From positions 1 through 45,963 of the forward strand of contig JAAVHJ010000010.1 of NCBI GenBank assembly GCA_014799805.1: DNA of 45,963 nucleotides. The letters run 5' to 3'. The stretch is from Ruminococcus sp. (GTDB lineage: Bacteria; Bacillota; Clostridia; Oscillospirales; Ruminococcaceae). The notes beneath the pieces are model-generated. The model did no database searches. It worked only from the letters and a program-made list of their open reading frames with translations, and was not told the DNA's origin. Made by a program: the position numbers and the translations under genes. Below are positions 1-8,064 of the stretch, one piece after another (within the stretch, counting starts at the first letter, position 1; every line of letters starts with the position of its first letter).

Positions 1-1770
1 AAGACTAACTTCGCCAGATAATGTATCAGATGCACCATTACCACTTGCACCCATCACTTTTTCAGTTTTCAAAGAACCCTCTACAACTTTCTTATTTTCA
101 GGTGCAAACAGTTCATTGAAATAATCATAGTAGTAATCCAAATCATCTGTTGTTAATTCTTCAGGCAAAGAACCTTCTACTTTGCCATTGGCTTCCATGT
201 ATCCACTTTCATCTTTTACAACATCGCCGGAAATTGTTACATCATAAACTTCTTTTGCAAAATCAAGAATATCATCTAAAGTAATCTCAATATCATAAGC
301 TTTATCTTGTGTCTGGGCACTAATCTGATTCAAGACTTCTGTATAAACGCCTAAGAGTTTTCCATATATATTACTGTTTGCAAAATCGTCAATAGAATTT
401 GGAATTCTGTTAATTTTGTTAGCCTGACCAGGGAATTTGTTCTTGAGTGTGGACTTTGCTTTCTGGAGGGCTTCATCAATATTTGCAGCAGAATATTCGC
501 CGGAATACTCACCAGTAAAGCCATTGAATTTATCTCTAGCAGTTTCAATTTTGTCAAGATAACCATCTATCATATTATCGATTTCGCCTTCAGCCATAAC
601 GTCAGCTTCATTGAGCTGTTGCTGTGCTTCATCAATTTGTCTCTGTGCATCATCAAGCTGTGCCTGTGCATCATCAAGCTGTTCTTGTGCATCAGCGAGT
701 TTTTCTCTTGCATCTCTAAGCTGCTGTCTTGCATCATCAAGTTGTTCCTGTGCATCATCAAGCTGTTCCTGTGCATCTTCCAGTTTTGCTTGTGCATCAG
801 CAAGTTCTCTCCGTGCAGAAGCGACATCACCGCCATTTGCAATTGCATCATCAAGTTCTGCTTGCTTTGCATCTACATCATCTTGTTTTTCATCTACATC
901 AGCTTGCTTGCTGTTTTTTTCCTCTTGCTTTTCTTCTAATTCAATTTCTTTTTCATCTACTTCGATTACTTTTGCATCTTTTTCAGCCTGTTTTTCATTT
1001 TTCAGCTGTTGCTTCTCATCTTTCAGAGCCTGTGCGTCATCCAGTTGCTGTTGATAATCAGCAATGATATTATCAACCATGACATTTGCATCAGTTCTTA
1101 CTTGTTCCAAAGTAGCTACAATATAATCTAATACAGCATCTACTGTTTCAAGCTTATTACCCTTATCATCTAAGATAGTAACTTCAAACGGAATTTTGGA
1201 ATCATCCAGAGCTGTTGTAGAAGTCTTAATTGTAACTGTAAGATCTAACGCACTGTCAGATTTAAAATCAAATTCTATATCTGGGTATTTCTCAGCAAAC
1301 TGTTTCTGAAGAACATCTTTGATAGCAACTTCATAAGGATAATCCACATCTAATACCATTGTGACATCATCTAAGCCAATTTCTGCTGTAGCGGATACAT
1401 ATTCTGGATTATTCACAATGTCTTCCAGCATATCCATATACCAAGCGTCACTTGTCAAAAGTGATTCTGTCAGTTTGGAAATATCCAAAGTATAAACCTG
1501 ACCAGCCTGTGAAGTAGTCCAAGCCTTTAATGTTTCATTCCATGTAGATGGCTTTTCATATACTGCATACTTTTCAACTTCAGTAATTGGGGAAAGCATG
1601 GAATCTGCAACGGGGACATTCTTGAAATTTTCGATTGTGATTGTTTGGAGACCACTTTCATTCACTGCATTTTCATCAACAGCGAAAGAAGCGACAACGA
1701 GTGTTTGAGACAGAGCAACTGGTACTGCAATCGCCGCAGACATTGCTCTACTCAGAAATGATTTCTTCAT
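1..1770 (-). CDS. Secreted coiled-coil protein, partial (3' end outside window)
   Basis: An open frame of 590 codons starts at the ATG at 1770 and has no stop before the window edge, so the C-terminus is missing. An AGAGAGG ribosome binding site lies about 8 nt upstream. The first 30 or so residues form a signal peptide (MKKSF, then a hydrophobic stretch ending near VVASFA). Residues about 30-230 look globular. Residues about 235-400 are highly charged and helical, with at least eight consecutive heptads of the type QLDDAQE or QLDDARQ (DNA about 600-780), preceded by Lys/Glu-rich helix. Residues after about 410 return to a mixed composition. I do not recognise a family. It is probably an extracellular or wall-associated structural or adhesion protein. 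A dockerin or wall anchor could lie in the unseen part. The repetitive DNA gives spurious long frames on the other strand. Confidence 0.85.
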   Translation of the reverse strand, partial: MKKSFLSRAMSAAIAVPVALSQTLVVASFAVDENAVNESGLQTITIENFKNVPVADSMLSPITEVEKYAVYEKPSTWNETLKAWTTSQAGQVYTLDISKLTESLLTSDAWYMDMLEDIVNNPEYVSATAEIGLDDVTMVLDVDYPYEVAIKDVLQKQFAEKYPDIEFDFKSDSALDLTVTIKTSTTALDDSKIPFEVTILDDKGNKLETVDAVLDYIVATLEQVRTDANVMVDNIIADYQQQLDDAQALKDEKQQLKNEKQAEKDAKVIEVDEKEIELEEKQEEKNSKQADVDEKQDDVDAKQAELDDAIANGGDVASARRELADAQAKLEDAQEQLDDAQEQLDDARQQLRDAREKLADAQEQLDDAQAQLDDAQRQIDEAQQQLNEADVMAEGEIDNMIDGYLDKIETARDKFNGFTGEYSGEYSAANIDEALQKAKSTLKNKFPGQANKINRIPNSIDDFANSNIYGKLLGVYTEVLNQISAQTQDKAYDIEITLDDILDFAKEVYDVTISGDVVKDESGYMEANGKVEGSLPEELTTDDLDYYYDYFNELFAPENKKVVEGSLKTEKVMGASGNGASDTLSGEVSL

Positions 1771-1772
1771 TG

Positions 1773-1871
1773 TTAGATTACCTCTCTCTTCTTTGTAGAT
1801 TTTTGATTTTCACGACGCAGGAGCGAATTTAAAAAATAATTTTCTTTACTCCTATGCCTTGCCTCAAACAT
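1773..1871 (-). CDS. Possible 32-codon leader ORF before the coiled-coil gene
   Basis: Within the roughly 140-nt leader of the coiled-coil gene, an ATG at 1871 opens 32 codons ending in TAA two bases before that gene's ATG. The peptide is basic (MFEARHRSKENYF at its start). The ATG has only a G-run directly against it and no well-spaced SD, and the downstream gene has its own SD, so translation is doubtful. The leader is visibly richer in G+C than other spacers here, so RNA structure is an alternative explanation. Confidence 0.2.
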   Translation of the reverse strand: MFEARHRSKENYFLNSLLRRENQKSTKKREVI

Positions 1872-1919
1872 CCCCACACTGTTCCGACATGACAGCACAG
1901 AAACGTTTTTATACTACAT

Positions 1920-1948
1920 ATTTTAGCACATTATTTTGAAATTGTCAA
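1920..1948 (-). promoter_or_regulatory. Promoter of the coiled-coil gene
   Basis: On the minus strand TTGACA (1948-1943), a 17-bp spacer and TAAAAT (1925-1920). Transcription would start near 1913, leaving a leader of about 143 nt. Confidence 0.7.
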
Positions 1949-2075
1949 CACCCTTGTCCAATTTTCTTTTAAAATATTGACTGAATATTTTTTATATTTT
2001 TAGGTGACTTGCACAAAAATAAAAGCTTTTATGCCCTTTTCATGACGTTTTTTCCATGTTTGACATTTTATAACA

Positions 2076-2119
2076 AGAAAAATAACAGGCAAAAAATTAA
2101 TTTTTTTCTTTGCCTGTTA
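2076..2119 (-). terminator. Intrinsic terminator of the first htrA
   Basis: TAACAGGCA (minus strand, 2119-2111) pairs with TGCCTGTTA (2091-2083), followed by ATTTTT on the minus strand. The loop is A/T-rich. Confidence 0.8.
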
Positions 2120-2157
2120 CATTAATTTTTAATAAAAATATGCTAATTTTTTACAAA

Positions 2158-3561
2158 TTAATCTTCTTGATGGACTTCTTGCAAAGTCAAATCAAATTCT
2201 AAAAACTCTCCTGAACGGAAAACAGTCATTTTAATCACATCACCAGCATTGTATTTATTTTTTTCTTCATTAAGTGCATCAGTAGTACTAACTTCTACAT
2301 CACCAATAGCAGTGATAATATCACCTTGACGAATTCCTGCTAGTTCAGCGGCACTGCCAGTTGTAACAGCATACACATAAACACCTTGTGGCATGTTATA
2401 ATGTTGGGAATCGGATTCAGACACATCAACACCACTAATGCCAAGTTGTGGTCTGCCTGTTACATAACCATGATTAATTAAATCTTCTAAAATATCTTTT
2501 GCATCACTAATCGGAATCGCAAAGCCTAAGCCTTCTACGCTGGCACTTCCATAAGTGGAGGACATTTTCGCAGAATTAATGCCAATTACCTGACCATAAC
2601 CATTCAGCAAAGGACCACCAGAGTTACCAGAATTAATTGCAGCATCTGTCTGTATTAAAGTCATATCTTTTTCATTGATAGTAATTTCACGATTCAATGC
2701 AGATACAATTCCGCAAGTCGTTGTACCGAATAATTCAAATCCAAGCGGATTACCAATTGCAACAACCATTTCACCAACCCGTAAATCATCACTATTCCCA
2801 AATTCAGCTGGTGTTAAGCCTGTTGCATCAATTTTCAAAACAGCTAAATCTGTTTCCAAATCATAGCCAACAATTTGTGCGTCATATTCTGTTTCATCTT
2901 CGTCACCCATAACGACACTGACACTAATGGCTTTTCCGCATTGATAATCGCTTTCTGTATCATAAATACAATGTGCATTTGTGATAATATAACCATCTGC
3001 TGTCATGACAATACCTGTACCTGTGGCAGGTAACTGTTGTGTTTGAGTGCTATTGCCATTGCCATAACCGCCATAAAATCCAAATCCCCAATAGCTCTGC
3101 GTATTCTGTGGTGTGTATTCAAATACTGCATTAATGCCCACAACAGAAGGCAATGCTTTTTCCACAATATCTGGAATGCTTAATGCACCTTCAGGAGCTG
3201 CCATGTTAATCCAGTTTGCTGTGGAATTCACAGAAACATTTGCATTGTTATTACTTTCTACAGAATCTGTATTTTCCTCTGAATCACCAATATTTTCTAC
3301 AATTTCCGTGTCACTGTTCACGGAAGAATCCCAATTAGAATCATTGCGACCGAATAGCTTATACATTTCAATCGAAGAAACAGAAACAATTGCCAGTGCT
3401 AATACACCTGCAACAACTTTCAGGAAATGTTTCCCACCATTATTTTTAGGAGAATTCTGAGAACCATTATCAGAAATATAATCAATATAATTATTATTTT
3501 CCCCCTCCTGATGATTCTGATACAAACTATCATATTTTTCATGATTTTGATTATCAAACAT
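2158..3561 (-). CDS. HtrA/DegP-family membrane-anchored serine protease with PDZ domain
   Basis: Extracytoplasmic quality-control protease of 467 residues. Order: hydrophilic Asn-rich cytoplasmic tail (1-45), one membrane segment (about 46-65), a low-complexity acidic Ser/Asn linker, a trypsin-like domain (about 125-345) and one PDZ domain (about 365-455). The catalytic triad is visible: His197 in TNAHC, Asp238 in ETDLAVLKI and Ser314 in GNSGGPL. The frame opens as far as 3600, but AGAAAGGA sits 9 nt before the ATG at 3561 and directly abuts the ATG at 3570, so 3561 is preferred. The residue after the catalytic His is Cys rather than the usual Val, and two more Cys (208 and 283) lie in the protease domain. 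It is monocistronic, with its own terminator. A second HtrA is at 17517-19043. Confidence 0.95.
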   Translation of the reverse strand: MFDNQNHEKYDSLYQNHQEGENNNYIDYISDNGSQNSPKNNGGKHFLKVVAGVLALAIVSVSSIEMYKLFGRNDSNWDSSVNSDTEIVENIGDSEENTDSVESNNNANVSVNSTANWINMAAPEGALSIPDIVEKALPSVVGINAVFEYTPQNTQSYWGFGFYGGYGNGNSTQTQQLPATGTGIVMTADGYIITNAHCIYDTESDYQCGKAISVSVVMGDEDETEYDAQIVGYDLETDLAVLKIDATGLTPAEFGNSDDLRVGEMVVAIGNPLGFELFGTTTCGIVSALNREITINEKDMTLIQTDAAINSGNSGGPLLNGYGQVIGINSAKMSSTYGSASVEGLGFAIPISDAKDILEDLINHGYVTGRPQLGISGVDVSESDSQHYNMPQGVYVYAVTTGSAAELAGIRQGDIITAIGDVEVSTTDALNEEKNKYNAGDVIKMTVFRSGEFLEFDLTLQEVHQED

Positions 3562-3711
3562 AATATTCATTCCTTTCTGTCTTGCTATATCATTCAGCAT
3601 TGCTGATATTATTTTTGTTTACAAGTATTATTATACTCTCTAATGTGATAATTACATGACAAAAAAAAAAATACATTATGAAAGAATAAAGCATTTTTTG
3701 CGTAAATTTAA

Positions 3712-3747
3712 AAATGCTTTTAAGAAAATTCATTCTCAAAAGCATTT
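3712..3747 (-). terminator. Terminator of the SGNH-glycosyltransferase operon
   Basis: AAATGCTTTT (minus strand, 3747-3738) pairs with AAAAGCATTT, extended by GAGAA/TTCTT, around a TGAATT loop and followed by TTTAAATTT. Confidence 0.75.
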
Positions 3748-3756
3748 CTATTAATT

Positions 3757-4413
3757 TTATGTTTCTTCAAATTCATCATACCAATCACTTGAAATAATGC
3801 CTAATTTATAAAAAAGCAAATTTCTTTCCAGCCAGCTATTATAATCTGAATTTTTTTCTAGTTCATATTTTTGATTCGCAATCTGATTTAAATTACTATA
3901 TTCTTGTTCCGTCATTTTTTCAATTACAAAATCCTGAGAAATTAACATTTCCAATTTTTCTAATCTGAATATATCAGAATCCTCATGCAAATCATTTTTT
4001 GTCAATATAGATTCATTCTGATATTTTTCCAGTAAAACTTCTGTCAAATCCTCACGTTCTGCTAATGCACGAATGCCATTAAAACTCTCATACATAGAAT
4101 CCATGCCCCATTGATAATTATCAAATGCATACACATCTATAAAATACGGATAATCTAACACAGCATCTGTTAAAGCATTGGTATCTATTTTTTTTATCAT
4201 ATCTTCTGGCAACTGCAACATTTCGCCACGTTTGACACGATTAATTTCATGATACCATTCAGGCTGACTCATCACTTCCTCATAAAAAGCAACTGCCTGT
4301 GAATCATCTGTTAACACATATTCCTGATAATTTTTCTGTGCCTGACCTAATAAACCACTAAAAAAGCCAACACCAGCTATTGTATCTATTGCAACAACAA
4401 CCCATTTCTTCAT
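3757..4413 (-). CDS. Unknown protein with one N-terminal membrane segment
   Basis: A 218-residue protein I do not recognise. Residues about 3-22 are hydrophobic (MKKWVVVAIDTIAG onward), giving a membrane anchor or uncleaved signal. The rest is acidic and helix-prone, rich in Glu, Tyr and Asn, with no cysteine and no motif I can name. The start is the ATG at 4413, served by AGGTGG five bases upstream; the GTG at 4422 lies within the upstream gene's end and has no SD. It directly follows the glycosyltransferase, whose TAG stop overlaps this gene's SD region, and is followed by the operon terminator. Context suggests a role with the glycosyltransferase or its product at the membrane; this is inference only. 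Confidence 0.75.
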   Translation of the reverse strand: MKKWVVVAIDTIAGVGFFSGLLGQAQKNYQEYVLTDDSQAVAFYEEVMSQPEWYHEINRVKRGEMLQLPEDMIKKIDTNALTDAVLDYPYFIDVYAFDNYQWGMDSMYESFNGIRALAEREDLTEVLLEKYQNESILTKNDLHEDSDIFRLEKLEMLISQDFVIEKMTEQEYSNLNQIANQKYELEKNSDYNSWLERNLLFYKLGIISSDWYDEFEET

Positions 4414-4422
4414 AATATCCAC

Positions 4423-5385
4423 CTATTTTAAATACAGCTCCAAATGGTATCTTGGTCTATGCTTTGTTTCTAAATAAATTTTGCCGATATATTCGCCAAC
4501 AATGCCAATGCCTAATAATTGCAAGCCACCAATTCCCCAAACTGACACAGCCAGAAATGTCCAACCAGTAACTGTATAACCCTGAAAATGTCGCACTAAA
4601 ATATACACTAACATGAATAAACTAATCAAAAAAATAGCAATTCCTAAACTAGTAATCATTCGAATTGGCTTGACAGACAGCGAAGTGATTCCCTCAAATG
4701 CAAAATGCAACATTTTTTTCAATGGATATTTTGATTCACCTTGTAATCTTGATGCACGGGAATAATAAACTTTTCCTGTTTGAAAACCTAACATTGGCAC
4801 TAATCCACGAAGAAATAAATTTACTTCTTCATAGCCAGATAATTCTTGTAACACTCTTTGGCTCATAAGCCGATAATCCGCATGATTATAAACCAATTCC
4901 ACACCAATTGCATTCATAAGCTTATAATAGCTTTGTGCAGTGATTCTTTTAAAAGCCGTATCTGTTTCCCTATCACTGCGAATGCCATAAACAATTTCAC
5001 AACCTTGCTGATATTTTTCTAACATCGCATCAACTGCATGAATATCATCTTGCAAATCTGCATCCATAGAGATTACAACATCGCATTCTTGCTGAACAGT
5101 CATTAATCCAGCAAGCAATGCGTTCTGATGTCCGTAATTTCTGGAAAGTTTAATTCCACGAAATAAACGATTTTCTTCATGTAACAATTCAATTTGATTC
5201 CAAGTTTTATCTTTAGAACCGTCGTTAATAAAAACAACATGACTATTTTCAGAAATCTGATGATTTGCTATTAAATTCTGCATTTTGCTTCTTAACTTCT
5301 GAGCTGTAACAGGCAAAGCCTCCTGTTCATTATAACAGGGAATCACGAAATATAAAATTGGAATTTCAGGGTGTTTCACTTCCAT
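4423..5385 (-). CDS. GT2 polyprenyl-phosphate glycosyltransferase (DPM1/GtrB-like)
   Basis: A 320-residue membrane glycosyltransferase predicted to move a sugar from a nucleotide donor to a polyprenyl phosphate at the cytoplasmic face. Family marks: VIPCYNEQEALP near the N-terminus, FINDGSKDKT, the metal-binding DADLQDD region, GIRSDRETD and the QGESKYPLKKM segment. Two C-terminal membrane helices (about 232-255 and 268-292) flank a short loop, then GEYIGKIYLETKHRPRY, typical of GtrB/ArnC/DPM1 relatives. The stop of the upstream SGNH gene and this start overlap (TAATG), so translation is coupled. Products made by such enzymes feed wall teichoic acid or O-antigen decoration or protein O-glycosylation. 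The sugar cannot be read from sequence. Confidence 0.92.
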   Translation of the reverse strand: MEVKHPEIPILYFVIPCYNEQEALPVTAQKLRSKMQNLIANHQISENSHVVFINDGSKDKTWNQIELLHEENRLFRGIKLSRNYGHQNALLAGLMTVQQECDVVISMDADLQDDIHAVDAMLEKYQQGCEIVYGIRSDRETDTAFKRITAQSYYKLMNAIGVELVYNHADYRLMSQRVLQELSGYEEVNLFLRGLVPMLGFQTGKVYYSRASRLQGESKYPLKKMLHFAFEGITSLSVKPIRMITSLGIAIFLISLFMLVYILVRHFQGYTVTGWTFLAVSVWGIGGLQLLGIGIVGEYIGKIYLETKHRPRYHLELYLK

Positions 5386-7046
5386 TATGAAATAATCGGA
5401 GCTGTTGGATCAGCATCTACAACTTCAGGCTCCGTAGTATACTCAGGAATTACATCAGTAACTTCTGACTTATCTTTTTTTACAAATTCATATTTTTCGC
5501 CTGCACCTTCAAAAGCGGAATATATTAAAATTTGGGTAGCATCTTCTGCATCTAAAATGTCGTCTTCATTTACATCAGTACGTTTTTGTTGTTCTTTTGT
5601 TAATACATCTTCTAATTTTGCACCAACATTTGCGGAATGTCGTAATACAAGCGTAGCATCTTCAGCATCAACTACACCATCTCCATTTGCATCACCTAAT
5701 AAAAAATTATTGACATTAGTTGTACTTGTTTCTGTTGGGTCTGTATTGAAACTAGAAGTTGTACTGGTTTCTGTTGGTTTTGAATCAGAAGTTGTGGTTG
5801 TCTCTGGTGGGTCTGTATTTAAATCAGATACAGTTGTAGTTGTTTCTGTTGGAGTTGTATTGAAACTAGAAGTTGTACTTGTTTCTGTTGGCGTTGTATT
5901 TAAATCAGATACAGTTGTAGTTGTTTCTATTGGGGTCGTATTGAAATCAGAAGTTGTGCTTGTTTCTGTTGGCGTTGTATCTAAATCAGATACAATTGTA
6001 GTTGTTTCTGTTGGTGTTGTATTGGAACTAGAAGTTGTGCTTGTTTCCGTTGGCGTTGTATCTAAATCAGATACTGTTGTAGTTGTTTCTGTTGGCGTTG
6101 TATCTAAATCAGATACCGTTGTAGTTGTTTCTGCTGGGTTTGTAGGAACTGGATTTGTTTCAGTAGGGGTTGTGTCATCAATTTTTTCGCCCTCTGGCAA
6201 TTCAGCTGCGGAAATAATAGCTTCTGCTATCCAGGCATGTCCTTCCGCACTAGGATTCATTTCTAAATTATTTAGATTAGTATACCGATAAGCTTCACCC
6301 TGAAATGCAGAATAAGCATCTATTAAAATGCAATTCGCTTGTTCTTTTGTGAATGTTTCCAGATAATCATTAAAACAACTTTTTACAGCCAATCCTGCTG
6401 GATTCAGAATGCTATTATATGCCGCTTTACGTTTTACACTCAAGTTATCATAATTTTCAATATTATCTAACAAATTATAAACTGTCTGATATACAATTGT
6501 TGCATTTTGATATTGTGAAAGATTTTCCGTAATAGCTTGAAAATTTGCGGTTGCAGATTCACGATTCGCTTTAATTGCACTTGCCATTTTATTAGAATAT
6601 GGTATCAATTGCATTTCGTCAGAAAATCCATAATCTGTTAAACTTGCTGTAAATACATCAAGAAAATTTTCAAATCCAAATTGTGTCATAAATTCATTTG
6701 CAGTTGAAATAAATTCGTCCATAATATCATGAATACCAACTGTTACAATAATAACATCTGCTTGTGATAAAGCTTCTTGTATCTGTGCATCATTGATACT
6801 AAGTAAAATATCTTCTGTTGTATAATTATCTTGTGCAAAGTTTTGAATTTCCAGACATGTGTAATCCTGAATTAATTGTACATAGGATTTTTCACCATCA
6901 GGAAGACCTGCTCCTGTAGAAATACTATCACCAATCACAACAATATTTGGTGTTTCTTGGGCATGTGTAGGCACTAATACACCGCTTATATTCAGCATAG
7001 CCGTGATTGCTGTTACAAATGCCACTAATTTTGTGCTTTTTTTCAT
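5385..7046 (-). CDS. Secreted SGNH hydrolase with Thr-rich linker and C-terminal dockerin
   Basis: A 553-residue cellulosome-type enzyme. Order: signal peptide (1-30, ending THAQ), SGNH/GDSL hydrolase domain (about 33-285), Thr/Ser/Pro linker repeats (about 289-447), dockerin (about 449-522) and a short acidic tail. The nucleophile is Ser41 in IGDSIS; SAEGHAWIAEA carries the likely catalytic His. The usual Gly-x-Asn-Asp block appears as VGIHD, so the oxyanion Asn is not obvious. The dockerin has two calcium loops, DANGDGVVDAED and DVNEDDILDAED, so cohesin binding is expected. The frame extends to 7076, but GGAGG eight bases upstream selects the ATG at 7046. Substrate is unknown; acetyl-xylan or other carbohydrate ester is the usual guess. 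First gene of an operon with the glycosyltransferase. Confidence 0.92.
   Translation of the reverse strand: MKKSTKLVAFVTAITAMLNISGVLVPTHAQETPNIVVIGDSISTGAGLPDGEKSYVQLIQDYTCLEIQNFAQDNYTTEDILLSINDAQIQEALSQADVIIVTVGIHDIMDEFISTANEFMTQFGFENFLDVFTASLTDYGFSDEMQLIPYSNKMASAIKANRESATANFQAITENLSQYQNATIVYQTVYNLLDNIENYDNLSVKRKAAYNSILNPAGLAVKSCFNDYLETFTKEQANCILIDAYSAFQGEAYRYTNLNNLEMNPSAEGHAWIAEAIISAAELPEGEKIDDTTPTETNPVPTNPAETTTTVSDLDTTPTETTTTVSDLDTTPTETSTTSSSNTTPTETTTIVSDLDTTPTETSTTSDFNTTPIETTTTVSDLNTTPTETSTTSSFNTTPTETTTTVSDLNTDPPETTTTSDSKPTETSTTSSFNTDPTETSTTNVNNFLLGDANGDGVVDAEDATLVLRHSANVGAKLEDVLTKEQQKRTDVNEDDILDAEDATQILIYSAFEGAGEKYEFVKKDKSEVTDVIPEYTTEPEVVDADPTAPIIS
5704..6165 (-). repeat. Alternating 14/13-residue linker repeats inside the SGNH gene
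   Basis: Two related units alternate: type A (TTPTETTTTVSDLD, 14 residues) and type B (TTPTETSTTSSFN, 13 residues), giving a higher-order unit of 27 residues (81 bp). Copies differ at a few positions and the array decays toward the dockerin. It is coding and in frame throughout. Confidence 0.9.
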
Positions 7047-7095
7047 GATTAAAAACCTCCTCTTAATCTTGTGCATATGTTTTTGCTACAGTTTT

Positions 7096-7124
7096 ATTTT
7101 ACTGCAAAAAATATCACTTGTCAA
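7096..7124 (-). promoter_or_regulatory. Promoter of the SGNH-glycosyltransferase operon
   Basis: TTGACA (7124-7119), 17-bp spacer and TAAAAT (7101-7096) on the minus strand, in the gap after corA. The operon can therefore be expressed independently of corA. Confidence 0.75.
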
Positions 7125-7140
7125 GCGATAATTACTACCA

Positions 7141-8064
7141 TTATTTTTTTTGTTTCAGCATAATATATGCTGTTACAATTGTAATTACAACTGCTATAAC
7201 CGTTGGAAACCAAGTATCTGGTACAGGCAAATTTGCCGTATTCATACCATAAAAACTAAAAATCATAGTTGGAATTGACATAATAATTGTAACAACAGTT
7301 AATCGCCACATGACAATATTTAAATTATTTGAAATCACTGAACCAAAAGCTTCTACCATACTGGAAATAATTCCAGAATAAATATGACTCATTTCAATGG
7401 CTTGTCGGACTTCAATTAATACATCTTCCAATAGCTCTTGGTCTTCATCATAAAGCTTAATTGTTCTGCCACGTAGTAACTTTTCAATTGTTACTTCATT
7501 GGCTTTCAGCGATGTTGAAAAATAAACAAGAGATTTTTCTAATTCCAGCATTTGAATTAATTCTTTATTTTTCATCGCACTGCTTAATTTCTGTTCCATA
7601 ATATAAGACGTTTTATCAATTTGCTTTAAATCCTGCAAATAAATTGCTGTAATTCTAAGCAATAACTGCATGACAAATCTTGTTTTCATACGTGTTTGCA
7701 CACCTTTTACAGTACCATCCCGCATATCACGCAGAATTTGATTATCTCTTAGCGAAATCGTAAATAAATAATCTTTTGTAATAATAATCCCTAATGGCAC
7801 AGTAAAAAACAGAATTGTTTCTTCTGTCTGAATTTCAGACATAGCCGTATCGACAATAATTAACGTCTGTTCGTCTTCACGTTCAATACGGGAAGATTCT
7901 TCTTCATCAAGAGACGAACGCACAAAACCGCTGTCTAATTTAAAATTTTCAATTAATCTTTGTACTTCCTGTGCTGTCGGGTCAATCACACAGACCCAAC
8001 ACCCTGTGACAGGTTCTTTTAATTCCTGAATCATATTATCCTGTGTCTGATAAAAGTGAATCAT
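7141..8064 (-). CDS. corA: CorA-family magnesium transporter
   Basis: A 307-residue member of the CorA/MIT family of Mg2+ (or other divalent cation) channels. It has a large N-terminal cytoplasmic domain with a long helix rich in charged residues, then two C-terminal membrane helices. The signature GMN is present in SFYGMNTANLP between the helices, and the protein ends in basic residues. The frame is open to an ATG at 8142, but a canonical CorA length and the AAAGGCGG sequence upstream favour the ATG at 8064. The start lies inside a different-frame leader ORF (8152-8036) that has its own excellent SD, so initiation here may depend on leader translation. Transcribed from the promoter at 8185-8213, divergent from pth. 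Confidence 0.93.
   Translation of the reverse strand: MIHFYQTQDNMIQELKEPVTGCWVCVIDPTAQEVQRLIENFKLDSGFVRSSLDEEESSRIEREDEQTLIIVDTAMSEIQTEETILFFTVPLGIIITKDYLFTISLRDNQILRDMRDGTVKGVQTRMKTRFVMQLLLRITAIYLQDLKQIDKTSYIMEQKLSSAMKNKELIQMLELEKSLVYFSTSLKANEVTIEKLLRGRTIKLYDEDQELLEDVLIEVRQAIEMSHIYSGIISSMVEAFGSVISNNLNIVMWRLTVVTIIMSIPTMIFSFYGMNTANLPVPDTWFPTVIAVVITIVTAYIMLKQKK

Larger units (their letters stand above)
1771..2157. other. Intergenic region between the coiled-coil gene and htrA
   Basis: This 387-bp spacer holds the coiled-coil promoter, its long leader (with AGGAG near 1839 and CTCCT near 1820 able to pair) and the htrA terminator. I see no known riboswitch class and no other gene. Confidence 0.6.

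Noticed and set aside
600-830. Short direct repeats that could suggest a minisatellite or CRISPR array
   Set aside because: The units are 21-bp in-frame heptads of a coiled coil, with codon-level variation and no spacers.
611-1067. Several plus-strand frames rich in Cys/Ser or His/Leu
   Set aside because: They are shadows of the heptad-coding DNA on the minus strand, have no SD and consist of low-complexity residues.
3636-3655. Imperfect palindrome TGTGATAATTACA near the htrA promoter
   Set aside because: Short, imperfect and not a clear match to any operator I know; too weak to report as a site.
5704-6165. Regular repeats resembling a CRISPR array
   Set aside because: Units are contiguous, in frame and code for a Thr-rich linker; no unique spacers or cas genes.
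5371-6291. Long plus-strand frame opposite the SGNH gene
   Set aside because: It is the antisense of the Thr-rich repeats, lacks an SD, and the minus-strand gene has clear domains.
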